Shown: positions 36,018 to 48,900, counted from the stretch's first letter. The stretch: 64,000 nt of DNA from Alviniconcha marisindica (GCA_018857735.1 JABMCL010003792.1:938205-1002204), one strand, 5' to 3'. Numbers and translations are program-made. The notes: a model not told the origin generated them from the sequence alone.

Positions 36018-36935
36018 TAATAGTAACTAAGTGGTACATTTATGTTAATATATAGTTAATCATCTTGAGAGTGTTCTTACTGCTGTATGAGTATTGTGTC
36101 AAATTTGTGCAGTTTGTTTAATCATCCAGACACCATGTTACATTGAAGAGTTCAGTTTTAATAGATCAAGATGGTATATTTAGATCTATGCACTTGAAAA
36201 AGCCCATACGTGCTCCAACCTGTCTCACTGAAGTTTACCGAACATTGCCTTTGAAACGGTTCCAATTTTCATCTGATTGACAGTGGCGCTGTCTCAGTCT
36301 CATGCCCCATCCTTTCAAGGAAGATCATCAAGAGCTTCCTCTTTCCACACCTCTCTCCTCCAGGTGATCAGTGGTGTGATGTCCACAGGTAGTAGCTCAA
36401 GCTCCTCAACGCTTTAGATCTTCTGAGATGCAAGCCACTTGTGATGGTTGCTTTGCCCAACAGTCTCTCCGCTCAGTCATTTCCCTTCACTCTGGCATGT
36501 CCAGGGCAGCGCATCCACCTTTGAACACTCCTGTGGAGTTTTGGAAAGTTAAAGAAAGGATGCAAACTAAAAGTGAAACTATTTTCAACACAACAACCAC
36601 AAACACAGTAACAGTAACATGATGCATTTTATAAACACCACCCACTATCAGGTCCTTTCACTGCCATGCTAGCTGCGTTGTCACTCTGAAAATGACCAAT
36701 AAAAGTGGCAAATTTAAAATATGGCCCACCTTTGCATGAGCACCTAAAAGGATTTATATCGAAATGCACAATATTCAATGTAGATTTGTTATTGGACCAC
36801 TGTTTGTAGGCACATGTGTGCGCACTTTTCAGCCTGGACATTTTACAGGCTGGGGCAGTGAAGGGGTTAAAGGTTTAAGGTAAAAGTCCACAATCTGTAT
36901 CACATTCACATAATACACAAGCTTGTTTCCCTCTT
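35297..36935. other. Head-to-head intergenic region between C1orf198 and POLH
   Basis: It presumably holds both promoters and a non-coding first exon of POLH. It contains an (AT)n tract (about 35970-36015) and a TTAA-type MITE (36648-36870). I see no coding exon. Confidence 0.55.
36648..36870. mobile_element. TTAA-type MITE, second copy
   Basis: Homologous to 25292-25533. The left end has decayed to GGTCCTTTCACTGCCATG; the right end GCAGTGAAGGGGTTAA is intact. It ends 126 bases upstream of the POLH start codon, so it sits in the promoter or 5' intron. Confidence 0.72.
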
Positions 36936-36941
36936 CCCAGA

Positions 36942-36959
36942 ATGGCCCCCAGGCAATGA
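36942..36959 (+). promoter_or_regulatory. Short upstream ORF in the POLH leader
   Basis: After the acceptor at 36940 the leader begins with ATG GCC CCC AGG CAA TGA, a five-codon upstream ORF in the same frame as POLH and 36 bases before its start codon. If translated it could lower initiation at the main ATG. Whether it is in the mature mRNA depends on that acceptor being used. Confidence 0.4.
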
Positions 36960-36995
36960 TGCCCTTCAGCGTGAGTGTAGGTCCAGCGAGGCAGC

Positions 36996-39900
36996 ATGGA
37001 GCGTGCGGTGGTACTGGTGGACATGGACTGTTTCTACGTGCAAGTCGAGCAGAGGCTGAACCCTGCACTCAAGGGAAAGCCCTGCGCTGTGGTGCAGTAC
37101 AAAACCTTCAGAGGGGGAAGGTAGGTGTCTTCTTGCTTCTTTCCTTGGATGCCCACAATCATGTTGATGATTATTCTGGCACTTTAGGTGGTGTTCACAA
37201 AGTCCACATTTCAGCTCTGGTCACAAGTCCTTAAATTTTTATTATTTTTTTTTAGATTGTGTTTGCTAGTAACCTGGTCATCGTTGCTTCAAGTGTGACT
37301 TATAGCTATGCATTATATATATATATATATATAGATAGATATATATATTACCTACTAATATTGATTAATTACTATGTTGTACAAAACTGACAGTGGGGGG
37401 GGGGGGATAACTAGAACTAGGTCTTAATCTGCAAGTTTGCTAGAATTTGTTTTATTCCTGAACCTTGTATCTGCTTTAGTTTTTAAATTATTTTTAATTT
37501 AGCTGCAGGAGTTTGATTTATAACAGAGGTGACAACTTCTATTGTGCTGTGGGTATGTGTGTTTCAGCTATAATATAATGTATATTATGCTATCAAACTG
37601 GCACTGCTGAACGTTGCTGTCTATGTGTGTATTTGGAGCATGGGGTTCTGATTGGTAGGTCTCTCTTCCCTTTGTTCAGATTGTGTGTTTTTGTACGTTT
37701 TTTATATGCCTTGCAGTATCATTGCGGTGAGTTACGAGGCACGAGCGTTTGGTGTGACGCGCAACCTGATGGGTGATGACGCTAAAAAGCTGTGTCCAGA
37801 CATTCAGTTTGCACGAGTGCCTGAAGTCAGGGGCAAGGCCGACCTCACCAAGTAAGTCATGGCTTCTTGACTGCCGACCTCACTGAGTAAGTCTTGGTTT
37901 CTTGACTGCTGACCTCACCAAGTAAGTCATGGCTTCTTGACTGCCAACCTCAATGAGTAAGTCTTGGTTTTTTGACTGCCAACCTCAACAAGTAAGTCTT
38001 GGGTTTTTGACTGCCAACCTCACAAAGTCTTGTTTTTTTGACTGCTGACCTCACTGGGTAAGTCTTGGGTTTTTGACTGCTGACCTCACAAAGTCTTGTC
38101 TTTTTGACTGCTGACCTCACTGGGTAAGTCTTGGGTTTTTGACTGCTGACCTCACCGAGTAAGTCTTGGGTTTTTGACTGCTGACCGCACTGGGTAAGTC
38201 TTGGCTTCTTGACTGCCAACCTCACTGAGTAAGGCTTGGGGTTTTGACTGCCGACCTCACAAAATTTCTTGTTTTTTGATTGCTGACCTCACTGGGTAAG
38301 TCATGGGTTTTTGACTGCTGACCTCACCAAATAAGACCTGGGTTTTTGACTGCCAGCCTCACAAAGTCTTGGTTTTTTGACTGCTGACCTCACTGGGTAA
38401 GTCATGGGTTTTTGACTGCTGACCTCACCAAATAAGACCTGGGTTTTTGACTGCCAACCTCACAAAGTCTTGTTTTTTTGACTGCTGACCTCACAAAGTC
38501 TTGTTTTTTTTACTACTGGCCTCACAGAGTCTTGGCCTTTTGACTGCTGACCTCATAAAGTCTTGGGTTTTTGACTGCTGACCTCACCGGGTAAGTCTTG
38601 GTTTTTGGACTTCCGATCTCACCAAGTAGGTCTTGGTTTCTTGACTGCTGACTTCACTGAGTAAGAAGTAAATTTTGGCTTCTTAACTGCCAACCTCACC
38701 AGGTAAATCTGGGTTTCTTGACTACAGACTTCACCACTGTCCATGGTGTCGCAATGACACTGACTGTTTTGTACTGTGTTCTACTCTCTACAGCATTGGC
38801 AGTGACAGTTTCTTTCACATTTCCATGGGTGGCTGTCAGACTTTAACACAGTTTCTGTGGATACCTGTTGTCCAACTTTAACACATTTCCATGGATGCCT
38901 GTCAGACTTTAACACAGTTTCTGTGGATACCTGTTGTGCAACTTTAACACATTTCCATGGATGCCTGTTAGACACAGTTTTTTGTGGATGCCTGTTGTCT
39001 GACTTTAACACTTTTGCATAGATGCCTGACAGACTTTAACACAGTTTCCATGGATGCCTCTCATCTGACTTTAACACAGTTCCATGGGTGCTTGTCAGAC
39101 TTTAACACAGTTTCCCTGGAAACCTGTCAGGTACAGAGAGGCAGGCGCAGAGGTGATAGAGGTCATGAGTCAGTTCAGCGCCTGCGTGGAGCGCGCCAGC
39201 ATCGATGAAGCCTATCTGGACGTCACCAAGGAGGCTGAGGAGAGACTCAAGTCAGCCACATTCAGGAGTGTCACCATCGACCAGGTGCCAAACACCTTCA
39301 TAGAGGGATGGGGAGAGAAGGAGGAAGATGAAGAGGAAGAGGAAGATGAGGAGAAGAAGAAAGAGAAAGGTTCACTTTACTGTTCACCTGTCTGTCAGTT
39401 TTAATTTTAATTGATCTGTCTGTCAATGTCCGTTTTGATTCCCCTTGTTGAATTGATTAAATTTGGTAGTGAGTGTGTGTATTTTAATGTGTCCATATGT
39501 TTAAGAAGAGGATAGAATATATATTATTAATGCATTTTCCAGGAAGACGGGAGTGGGGATGGTAACTCCGAAGAGGATTGCATGTACACATGCAGCTATG
39601 CAAATAATCTGTATCTTATTATGCTATGGTACTGTCATGTATGCACACATTGCTTGCTCGTGAATTCTACATTTTGGTTCACCAACGTGACTGATGTCTT
39701 TGAAAATGGTTAGTGCTTCCACTTACAGTCTATAGAGTGTGAGTGCTGTGAGTCTGCATTGGTGGACCAATGCACAAAGATGTGTAAAGCTGAAACAATC
39801 AAAAGGAAAAAATTCACTTTCACCCACTCTGTCTGACAGAGAAAACACGTTGCTGTTGCCTTTACAGTGAAGGTGACAGATTGTCATTTTTACTGTCTGT

Positions 39901-42900
39901 ATCCGACTGACAGATACAACATGTTGCAGTCGCAATTTACAGTGAGAGTGATGGGTCATCATTTTCACTGACTATCTGACTTACAGAAATAAGTAGCACG
40001 TTTCTGTTTTCTTTACAATTACAGTGAAGGTGACAGACACTGTATCCAACTGACAGAGATCACTGCTGCTTCCTTTACAGTGAAGGTGACAGATCATCAT
40101 TTTTACTGACTGTATCTGAAAGAGATCACTCTGCTGTTTCATTTACAGTGAAGGTGACACATTGTCATTTTTACTGACAGAGATCACACTTTGCTGTTGC
40201 CTTTACAGTGACTGTTATGTGAGTACTGTGTTTGGCATCCACCTTCAGTGACTTGCCATGTATCTGCTGTTCTGAGCATTCCACCTTGAGGGTGAAAGGG
40301 TCATAGTCAATCAGACCAACATTGGAACTGTTTCTGAGATGGAGTGTAGCAGATGGGCTTTCCTGAGCACCTGGACAGTCTTGTTCTGAACTGAACTGGC
40401 TGGCAGTGATAATTATTTGCTGCTGTTTGTCTTTACAGCAGAGGAGAAGATGCGAAAAAACACAGGGGAGTGGCTGACGAAGACGTTTGACTCGGAGGAA
40501 ACCAGCGCTGCTGATCAGCTCCTGGCAGTGGCTGCCGTCATTGTGGAAGAAATGAGGGCGGCCGTCTTTGAGCAGACGGGATTCCGATGTTCTGCTGGCA
40601 TTGCTCATAACAAGGTCAGTGCAACTTCCCAGGGCTTCTCAGGGTTTTTTCTTCTTCCTATCAAGGACTGGGCTCTTTCAGAGCATTGCAGTTCCTGCAG
40701 GACTTGGTTTGAAGCTTGGCTTGTAAGATTTTGATGATCAGCTGGCATTACTCATAACAAGGTCAGTGCGGCTTCCTAGGGCTTCTCAAGGTTTTTTCTT
40801 CTTCCTATCGAGGACTGGGCTCTTTCAGAGCATTGCATTTCCTGCAGGATTTGGTTTTGAAACTTGGCTTGTGAGACTGGTTGACAAGTAAAACTGAACC
40901 GGAGTGCTGAGGTGTTGCGTAGGACCAAACTGTAGAGTAGGGTATGTTGAACATTGACTGATGTTGTAAGTGTTGTTGAAGCTTGGCTTGTGAGACTGGT
41001 TGACAAGTAAAAATTAAACAGAGTGCTGAGGCATTTCATAGGACCAAACTGTAGAGTAGGGTAGGTTTAGCTCATTCAAGACGCCACAAAATGACGCTCT
41101 CGACTCCTGGAGACACATTGTTTTTGCCCGTTAAAAAAAAAAATTGTAGTAAATAAACTACTAGGAATAATGCAATAAACATACATTTAAAAAAAGCTTA
41201 GATGTGTACCTGTCAAATAAATAATCCATAGAGGCGTATCACATACCTTTCTCTGTCGCAACAGCAAAGCGGGAACTATCCAAACACAGTCCAAAAAAAA
41301 AGTTTTATTCTACTGGTTGCACGGATCCCAATGACGAAAATGAAGATGTTATTATCGCTGTCCCTCAAGTCCGCCTCAAGATCTACTGGCACAAACTCCT
41401 CGCCAGAATCAACAATGCTCTCTTCAGAACCACTGTCCAAAAAATCTAGATCCGATCCCTCATTCAGTACTAATTCCACAGCTTCCCTCGTTGAGTAACA
41501 CATGTTCACTCTGCGTGCTGCCATTTTGAAGCAAACAACTTTCGTCAGTTTGACGCACGTGTTACAAATGCCAAAACAGACAAAGGAACACTCGACTGGA
41601 CTAAGGGGGATTACTGAAAGTGTCCAAAATTGATGCAGTTAGTGTAATATAATTGCCTCCAGTCAATGCGAAAGTCGGTAAGAACGTTAAAGATCTGAAC
41701 TCTGTTTTTGGCATTCAGTCTACTGCACTCCAGTGGTTTCACTTGTACCTCTCAGACAGATATCAGTCCACTTCAGTCAATAACTCGTCTTCATCACCAT
41801 CACAGCTCATGTACGGTGTGCCTCAGGGCTCAGTACTGGGGCCCATTCTCTTCGTCCTGTGTGCTATGCCTCTCTCCGATATCATAGCTAACCACTCTGT
41901 AAACCGTCAGCTTTTCGCAGATGACACACAGCTCCAGAAATCCGCTCCTCTCAGTGAAGTGACCAACCTCACCAAAGAACTCAATGCATGCACAGACGAC
42001 ATAAAAACATGGATGACGGAAAATCAGCTCAAACTGAACGACGACAAAACAGAAGCTCTTCTCTTTCCCTTTTCGTCTTCCTTGAAACCTTCTACCGTTC
42101 CCCTCCCTGACTCGATTACTCTTGGCTCTCACAACATCCCCTTCTCTGATTCTGCCAGGAACCTTGGATTCATTCTTGACTCAAAACTGTCCATGAAGAA
42201 GCACGTCATAAAAATCTGCAAACTGCTTATTTCGAGCTTAAACGCATTAGTTCAATCCGCAGGTTTCTCACTGAAGACGCAACCAAGACTCTTGTTACTT
42301 CCTATATCCTCTCACGGCTTGACTACTGCAACTGTCTCCTCATGGGTACACCTAATTCTGTCATCCAACCTCTCCAGAAAATTCAGAACTTTTCTGCAAG
42401 ACTTGTTCTCTTGGCACCCCGTCACCACTACTCAACACCTCTCCTGGAAAAACTGCACTGGCTTCCCATTTCAGAACTTATTAAGTATAAAGTCGCTTGT
42501 ATATGTTTCAGTGCTATAAATGGTTCTGATCCTGCTTACCTCTCTGAACTGCTGCATGTCTACACTCCGTCTCTACACAACGCTCTTCTTCTGACACTCG
42601 CATGCTGGAAATCCAACAATACAAATGCAAGACTCATGGCTTTCGCACCTTCTCATGCTTTGGACCCCACATTTGGAATTCACTCCCACAAGACTTAGAC
42701 ACTGCTCAACCCTGTCATCTTTTAAAGCCAAACTGAAAACCTTCCTCTTCTCACAGTATTTCCATCCTAACTAATATCAGTACCCAGTTTCTGCTACAGT
42801 CAGTGTGTGTGTGTGTGTTTGTAGTGCATATTTCTTTTGTATTTTTTATAATACTTTATGTAAATCGTTTTGTAGGACTATGCTTTACATGTGTATAGAA

Positions 42901-45900
42901 TATCATATTTAGGTTAATATGTATCATGTGAGCACTCAGGGTGTTGATGAGCGCAGGATAAATGTACATTATTATTATTATTATTATTTAATTCTTACCG
43001 CGCCCAAAGACACGGATCGTCATCAAGCCTGCTGCTAAGTTCCACGTCTTAAGACATGGAAAGCCTTGAAAGAGTTAACATTGACTGAGGTGGTAACAGT
43101 GTTTTTTTGTTGTGTTGTTTTTTTGTGTTCAGATGTTGGCCAAGCTGGCCTGTGGTCTACACAAGCCCAACAAGCAGACAATCCTGCCACACAGCTGCGT
43201 GGACACCATCTTCAACACACTGCCGCTTCGCAAAGTGTCAGTTTTCACATCTGTGTTTGTCTAACTTTTGGTATTCAAGTCCCATGGCAATTGCTTCAGG
43301 ATGTGTATTGATGTTATTTAAACTGTATGAACTGTAACTAATTTTTGTGTGATTTGTTTTAATGCGATTTTTTTTTAGTGTAAGCTGAGAGTGTATAGTT
43401 TCCATAAATGGGATAAATTATTGTGTACTCTGTATTGTTGTTGTAGCGTTCCCCAGCTAAACACTCTGGGGAGCATCCAGTATATGCAGTTGTTCATTGA
43501 CAAATGCATTGCAAATGGTGAGAGAATTGCACGTGTGGCCATCTTTTTTTAAATTACCCTGCCGCATGGGCATGCCGTCTTTGGAATTGGAGGATTTATT
43601 CCCAATTCTGGAGGGTGGGTGCAGTTACACAAACTGTTTTTTTGGGTGAAAATGAATAAATTTCCCCCCAAAGTCATAATCATCAGAGCCATGAGAAAAT
43701 GTTGCCCTAATGTGTTGCTGGGTTGTTTTTTCCCATTGTCAGACACAGCCTGGGTAATGTGTTGCTGGGTTGTTTTTTCCCATTGTCAGATGCAGCCTGG
43801 GTAACGTGTTGCTGGGTTGTTTTTTTCCCATTGTCAGACACAGCCTGGGTAACTGTTGCTGGGTTGTTTTTCCCATTGTCAGACACAATCTGGGTAATGT
43901 GTTGCTGGGTTGTTTTTCCCCATTGTCAGACACAGCCTGGGTAATGTGTTGCTGGGTTGTTTTTTTCCCATTGTCAGACAAGCCTGGGTAATGTGTTGCT
44001 GGGTTGTTTTTTCCCATTGTCAGACACAGCCTGGGTAACGTGTTGCTGGGTTGTTTTTCCCATTGTCAGACACAGCCTGGGTAATGTTGCTGGGTTGTTT
44101 TTTCCCATTGTCAGACACAATCTGGGTAACGTGTTGCTGGGTTGTTTTTCTCATTGCCAGACACAGCCTGGGTAACGTGTTGCTGGTTGTTGTTTTTCCA
44201 TTGCCAGATGCAGCCTGGGTAATGTGTCGCTAGGTTGTTTTTTTCCATTGCCAGACACAGCCTGGGTAACGTGTTGCTGGGTTGTTGGGGTTGTTGTTTT
44301 TCCATTGCCAGACACAGCCTGGGTAACGTGTTGCTAGGTTGTTTTTTTCATTGCCAGACACAGCCTGGGTAACGTGTTGCTGGGTGGGGGTTTTTTTCCA
44401 TTGCCAGACACAGCCTGGGTAACGTGTCTGCTGGGTTGTTTTTTTCCATTGCCAGACACAGCCTGGGTAACGTGTTGCTGGGTTGTGGGTTGTTTTTCCA
44501 TTGTCAGACACAATCTGGGTAACGTGTTGCTAGGTTGTTTTTCTCATTGTCAGACACAGCCTGCGTAACGTGTTGCTAGGTTGTTTTTTTCCATTGCCAG
44601 ACACAGCCTGGGTAACGTGTTGCTAGGTTGTTGTTTTCCATTGCCAGACACAGCCAGGGTAACGTGTTGCTGGGCTGTTTTTCCCATTGTCAGACACAAT
44701 CTGGGTAATGCGTTGCTGGGTTGTTTTTCCTATTGCCAGATGCAGCCTGGGTAATGTGTTGCTGGGTTGTTTTTCCTATTGCCAGGCGCAGCCTGGGAGG
44801 AAAGCTGGGCCAGTCACTGATGGAGGAGCTAGGGGTGGAGATGATGGGGGACCTGAAGGCGTTCTCCTTGCAGCATCTGCAGGCTTCCTTTGGGGACAAG
44901 ACAGGGTCAGTGTGTGTGTGTGTGTGTGTGTAGTGGTGTTGGGGAGGGGGGGGGGTGAGATGATTGGGGAACCTGAAGGCGTTCTCCTTGCAGCATCTGC
45001 AGGCTTCCTTTGGGGACAAGACAGGGTGTGTGTGTGAGAGTGTGTGTGGGTGGGTGGGGTGATGGGGGACCTATACCAGCATCTGCAGGCTTCCTTTGGA
45101 GACAAGACTGGGTCAGTGTGTGTGGTAGGGAGCTGGGGGGGAGGGGGTAATGGGGGCCTGAAGGCATTTTCCCTACTGCATCTGTAGTCTTCCTTTGGGG
45201 ACAACACAGGGTGGATTTTTTTCTCTTTAGATATAGAATAAATGCAGTCCAACCAAGTGCATGTTCACAGTGATATATTTTTGCTTACCCCTGTAACAAA
45301 TGAGTCATTCACCATACCTCTGCTCCAACTGGGGTCATGATGTTCCGAGTGAGCGGCACATAATGACATCTACACCTGTCCTGTGCAGGTTGTGGCTGCA
45401 CCAGGCGTGTCGCGGCTTGGAGTACGAGGCTGTGACAGCCAGACAACTGGCCAAGTCCATTGGTTGCAGCAAGATGTTCCGAGGCAAAGACAGGCTGGAC
45501 ACAAAGGAAAAGGTGAGACAGGCTGGACAGAAACTAAAAGGTGAAACAGGCTGGACCCAAAGGAAAAGGTGAGACAGGAAAAGGTGAAATTCTGTGGCTG
45601 CAGCAAGATGTTCAGAGGTAAATACAGGCTGGATGCAAAAGAAAAGGTGAGACAGGCTGGACACAAAGGAAAAGGTGAGACAGGGAAAGGTGAAATTCAC
45701 AGGCTGCGGCAAGATGTTCCAAGGCAAAGACAGGCTGGACACAAAGGGAAAGGTGAGACAGGCTGGACCCAAAGGAAAAGGTGAGACAGGGAAAGGTGAA
45801 ATTCTGTGGCTGCAGCAAGATGTTCCGAGGTAAATACAGGCTGGATGCCAAAGAAAAGGTGAGACAGGCTGGACACAAAGGAAAAGGTGAGACAGGCTGG

Positions 45901-48900
45901 ACGCAAAGGAAAAGGTGAGACAGGGAAAGGCGAAATTCTGTGGCTGCAGCAAGAGGTTCCGAGGTAAATACAGGCTGGATGCCAAAGGAAAGGTGAGACC
46001 GACTGGACACAAAAGAAAAGGTGAGACATGGCAAACTGAAATCAATGGCTATGGCAAGATATTCCCAGTTAAAGACAGGCTGGACACAAAGGAAAAGGAG
46101 AGACAGGGAAAGGTGTAATTTACTGGTTGTGGTAAGATGTTCCCTGTCAAACACAGAATGTGCACAAAGGAAAAGGTGAAACTGGGAATGGTAAGATTCA
46201 CAGGATGCAGCACGGTGTTCCATGGTAAAGACATGCTGGATACAGAGGAAAAGGTGAGACAGGGAAAGGTGTAACTCACAAGCTGCAGCAAGATGTTCGG
46301 AGGCAAAGACAGGCTGGACAGAAAGGAAAAGGTGAGACAGGCTGGACACAAAAGAAAAGGTGAGACAGGGAAAGAGGATACGGTGAAACAGGGAAAGGTG
46401 TAATTTACAGGCTGCAGCAAGATGTTCAGAGGCAAAGACAGGATGTGCACAAAGGAAAAGGTGAAATGTGGAACAGTGAAATTCACAGGATGCAGCTAGA
46501 TGTTCCCTGCCAAAGACAGGCTGGACACAAAAGAAAAGGTGAGACAGGGAAAGGTGAAACTCACTGGCTGTGGCAAGATGTTCCCTGTCAAAGACGGGCT
46601 GGACACAAAAGAAAAGGTGAGACAGTGAAAGGTATAACTCACCAGCTGCTGCAAGATGTCCCTCAACAAAGGATGCGCCCAAAGGAAAAGGTGAAATGTG
46701 GAACGGTGAAATTAACGGGATGCAGCAAGATGTTCCATGGCAGAGACACACTGGCTACAGAGGAAAAGGTGAGACAGGGAAAGGTGAGACAGGATGATGT
46801 TCCGAGAGGAAAAGGTGAGATAGGGAGTGGTGAGAGTTGCAGGATGCAGCAAGATGTTTTATGGCAATGAGAGGCTGGATACAAGTCAAGTCACGTTAAG
46901 TCATGTCACATCAAGTCAAGTACTTCTTTATTCAATTCAAAGGAAAATGTGGGTGCCCCACATGAATTACTAACAAACAATAAGTACATGCATAAAGAAT
47001 TCACAGTTTTGGAGTGCACAGTAGTGTAGAGGCAAGGTAGAACCAGAAGATACAGAGGTAAAGGTGAGTCTCACAGGCTGCAGCACGATGTCTGTAGCAA
47101 AAAACAGGCTGGATACAGAAGAAAAGGTGAGACAGGGAAAGTTGAGACTCAGGATGCAGCATGATGTTCCATGGCAGAGACTGGACACGAAGGAGAAGGT
47201 GAGACAGGATGCAGCGTGATGTTCTGTGGCAGAGACACTGGACACAAAGGTGAGACAGGATGCAGCGTAATGTTCCGTGACAGAGACACACTGGACACAA
47301 AGGAAATGGTGAGACAGGATGCAGCATAATGTTCTGTGACAGAGACACACTGGACACAAAGGAAAAGGTGAGACAGGATGCAGCATAATGTTCCATGACA
47401 GAGACACACTGGACACAAAGGAAAAGGTGAGACAGGATGCAGCGTGATGTTCTGTGGCAGAGTCACGCTGGATGCAAAAGAAAAGGTGAGACTCAAAGAT
47501 GCAGCATGATGTTCCATGGCAGAGACACACTGGACACAAAAGTGAGACAGGGAACAGTGAGATTTTCAGGATGCAGCAAGATCTCTCTTGGCAAAGGAAC
47601 CAAAGTAAAAATTAATATTTACAGACCTTGAGAGAGGCATAAAAAGGCAAGGGTCCACAATCATCATCGAAAGAACTAGAACAATGGTACTGTTAATCAG
47701 AGGCAATAGGCTGAGACTTTAAGGGGCAACCCTTTCACTGCCAGCAGTTTGGTATTTTGAGTGCAACTTCCTTCCAAGAACAGTCGCAGGTAAAGGTTAC
47801 ACTGTCCAAAATTGTTGCATTGGGAAATTTTGTTTGTGATAACAATAGACATGAAGCTGGAATTTAAGCAGGAAGTAGCACAGCATTGTATGAGCAGATG
47901 GAAATCTCCTTTGCCAATGGCATCATACGACATCCTAAGGGCATGGAAAGGGTTAAGAGCGAATGGCTTTCCTGAATGCTGAGATGCCATCCTGTCCTCG
48001 ACACGACTGAGATAAATGAGGTTATGAAGCTTTTTCGTACGACTCCATAAACTGGCGATGGCTGTGTGCAGGTCAGGTTCTGGGTGGGACAGCTGGCCAA
48101 GGAGGTGACTGAGAGACTGCTGAAAGACAGGGAGAACGTGAGTTATAACAATGAATGATAATATCTAATCTGTATTAAAAAAAAAAAACTTCTGTGAAAG
48201 CATGTGAATATTCACAGCAAGGGGGGGGGGAGAAATAAGCAGTTTCACACCTACACACCGAAGAAGCAAGATGAGTTAAGTACACACACTCACACTCACA
48301 CACACACACACATACACATTGCACACACACACACATTGCACACATGCATACATAGGTGTACGCACACACACCATACACACTGCACACATGCATGCACACA
48401 TTACACACACCTCGAGATAGACTAAGACAAGTGGGAAGTGCTGTACAAGAATAATACAGACAATTTATGAAGCACTTACCCTGTGGCTCAAAGCCCAGAA
48501 CAATGCAAAGAGACTACCCAAGAAAAAAATGAAGAGTCATTAATTATCATAAAACTACATTAAAATTAAGTGTGTCATTAATTCATCATAAAACTACATC
48601 CAAATTAAGTGTGTCATTAATGCATCATAAAACTACATCCAAATTAAGAGTATCATTAATCCATCATAAAAAGTAACAAGTAATGTTGTCATTATTACAA
48701 CTAACAGTGCATGAATGCATCGGTGGCATCATGGAACATGTGCCATGACTTATTTCAAAGGTTTCGTTCAAAATCCACCAGTCTTTTCACTGTGCTTTTG
48801 CTTGTGGGCCAAACATGGCAGCCATTCTCTGGGGACATTTTGATTGGCTGAAACTGCTCAGGAGATTGGCATCCCAGAACCCTCTGTGATGTGTGTGTGT

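Noticed and set aside
43133..43234. Ending POLH exon 5 at 43234 (AAA/GTGTCA)
   Set aside because: It would leave phase 0 and put exon 6 out of frame. The GTCAGT donor two bases later fits both consensus and phase.
43447..43518. Possible extra POLH exon with TTGTTGTAG acceptor and ATG/GTGAGA donor
   Set aside because: Its 73-or-so bases are not needed: exon 5 (ending at 43236 with a GTCAGT donor) joins exon 6 in phase and reconstitutes the conserved KVRSLGGKLG, whereas including this piece would break the family alignment.
45612..46751. 379-codon minus-strand open frame over the POLH exon 7 array
   Set aside because: It is generated by a stop-free tandem unit read antisense; the text is a repeated SHLFLCVQPVF-like motif with no family match. 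The same applies to 45335-46045, 46970-47539 and 59737-60573.
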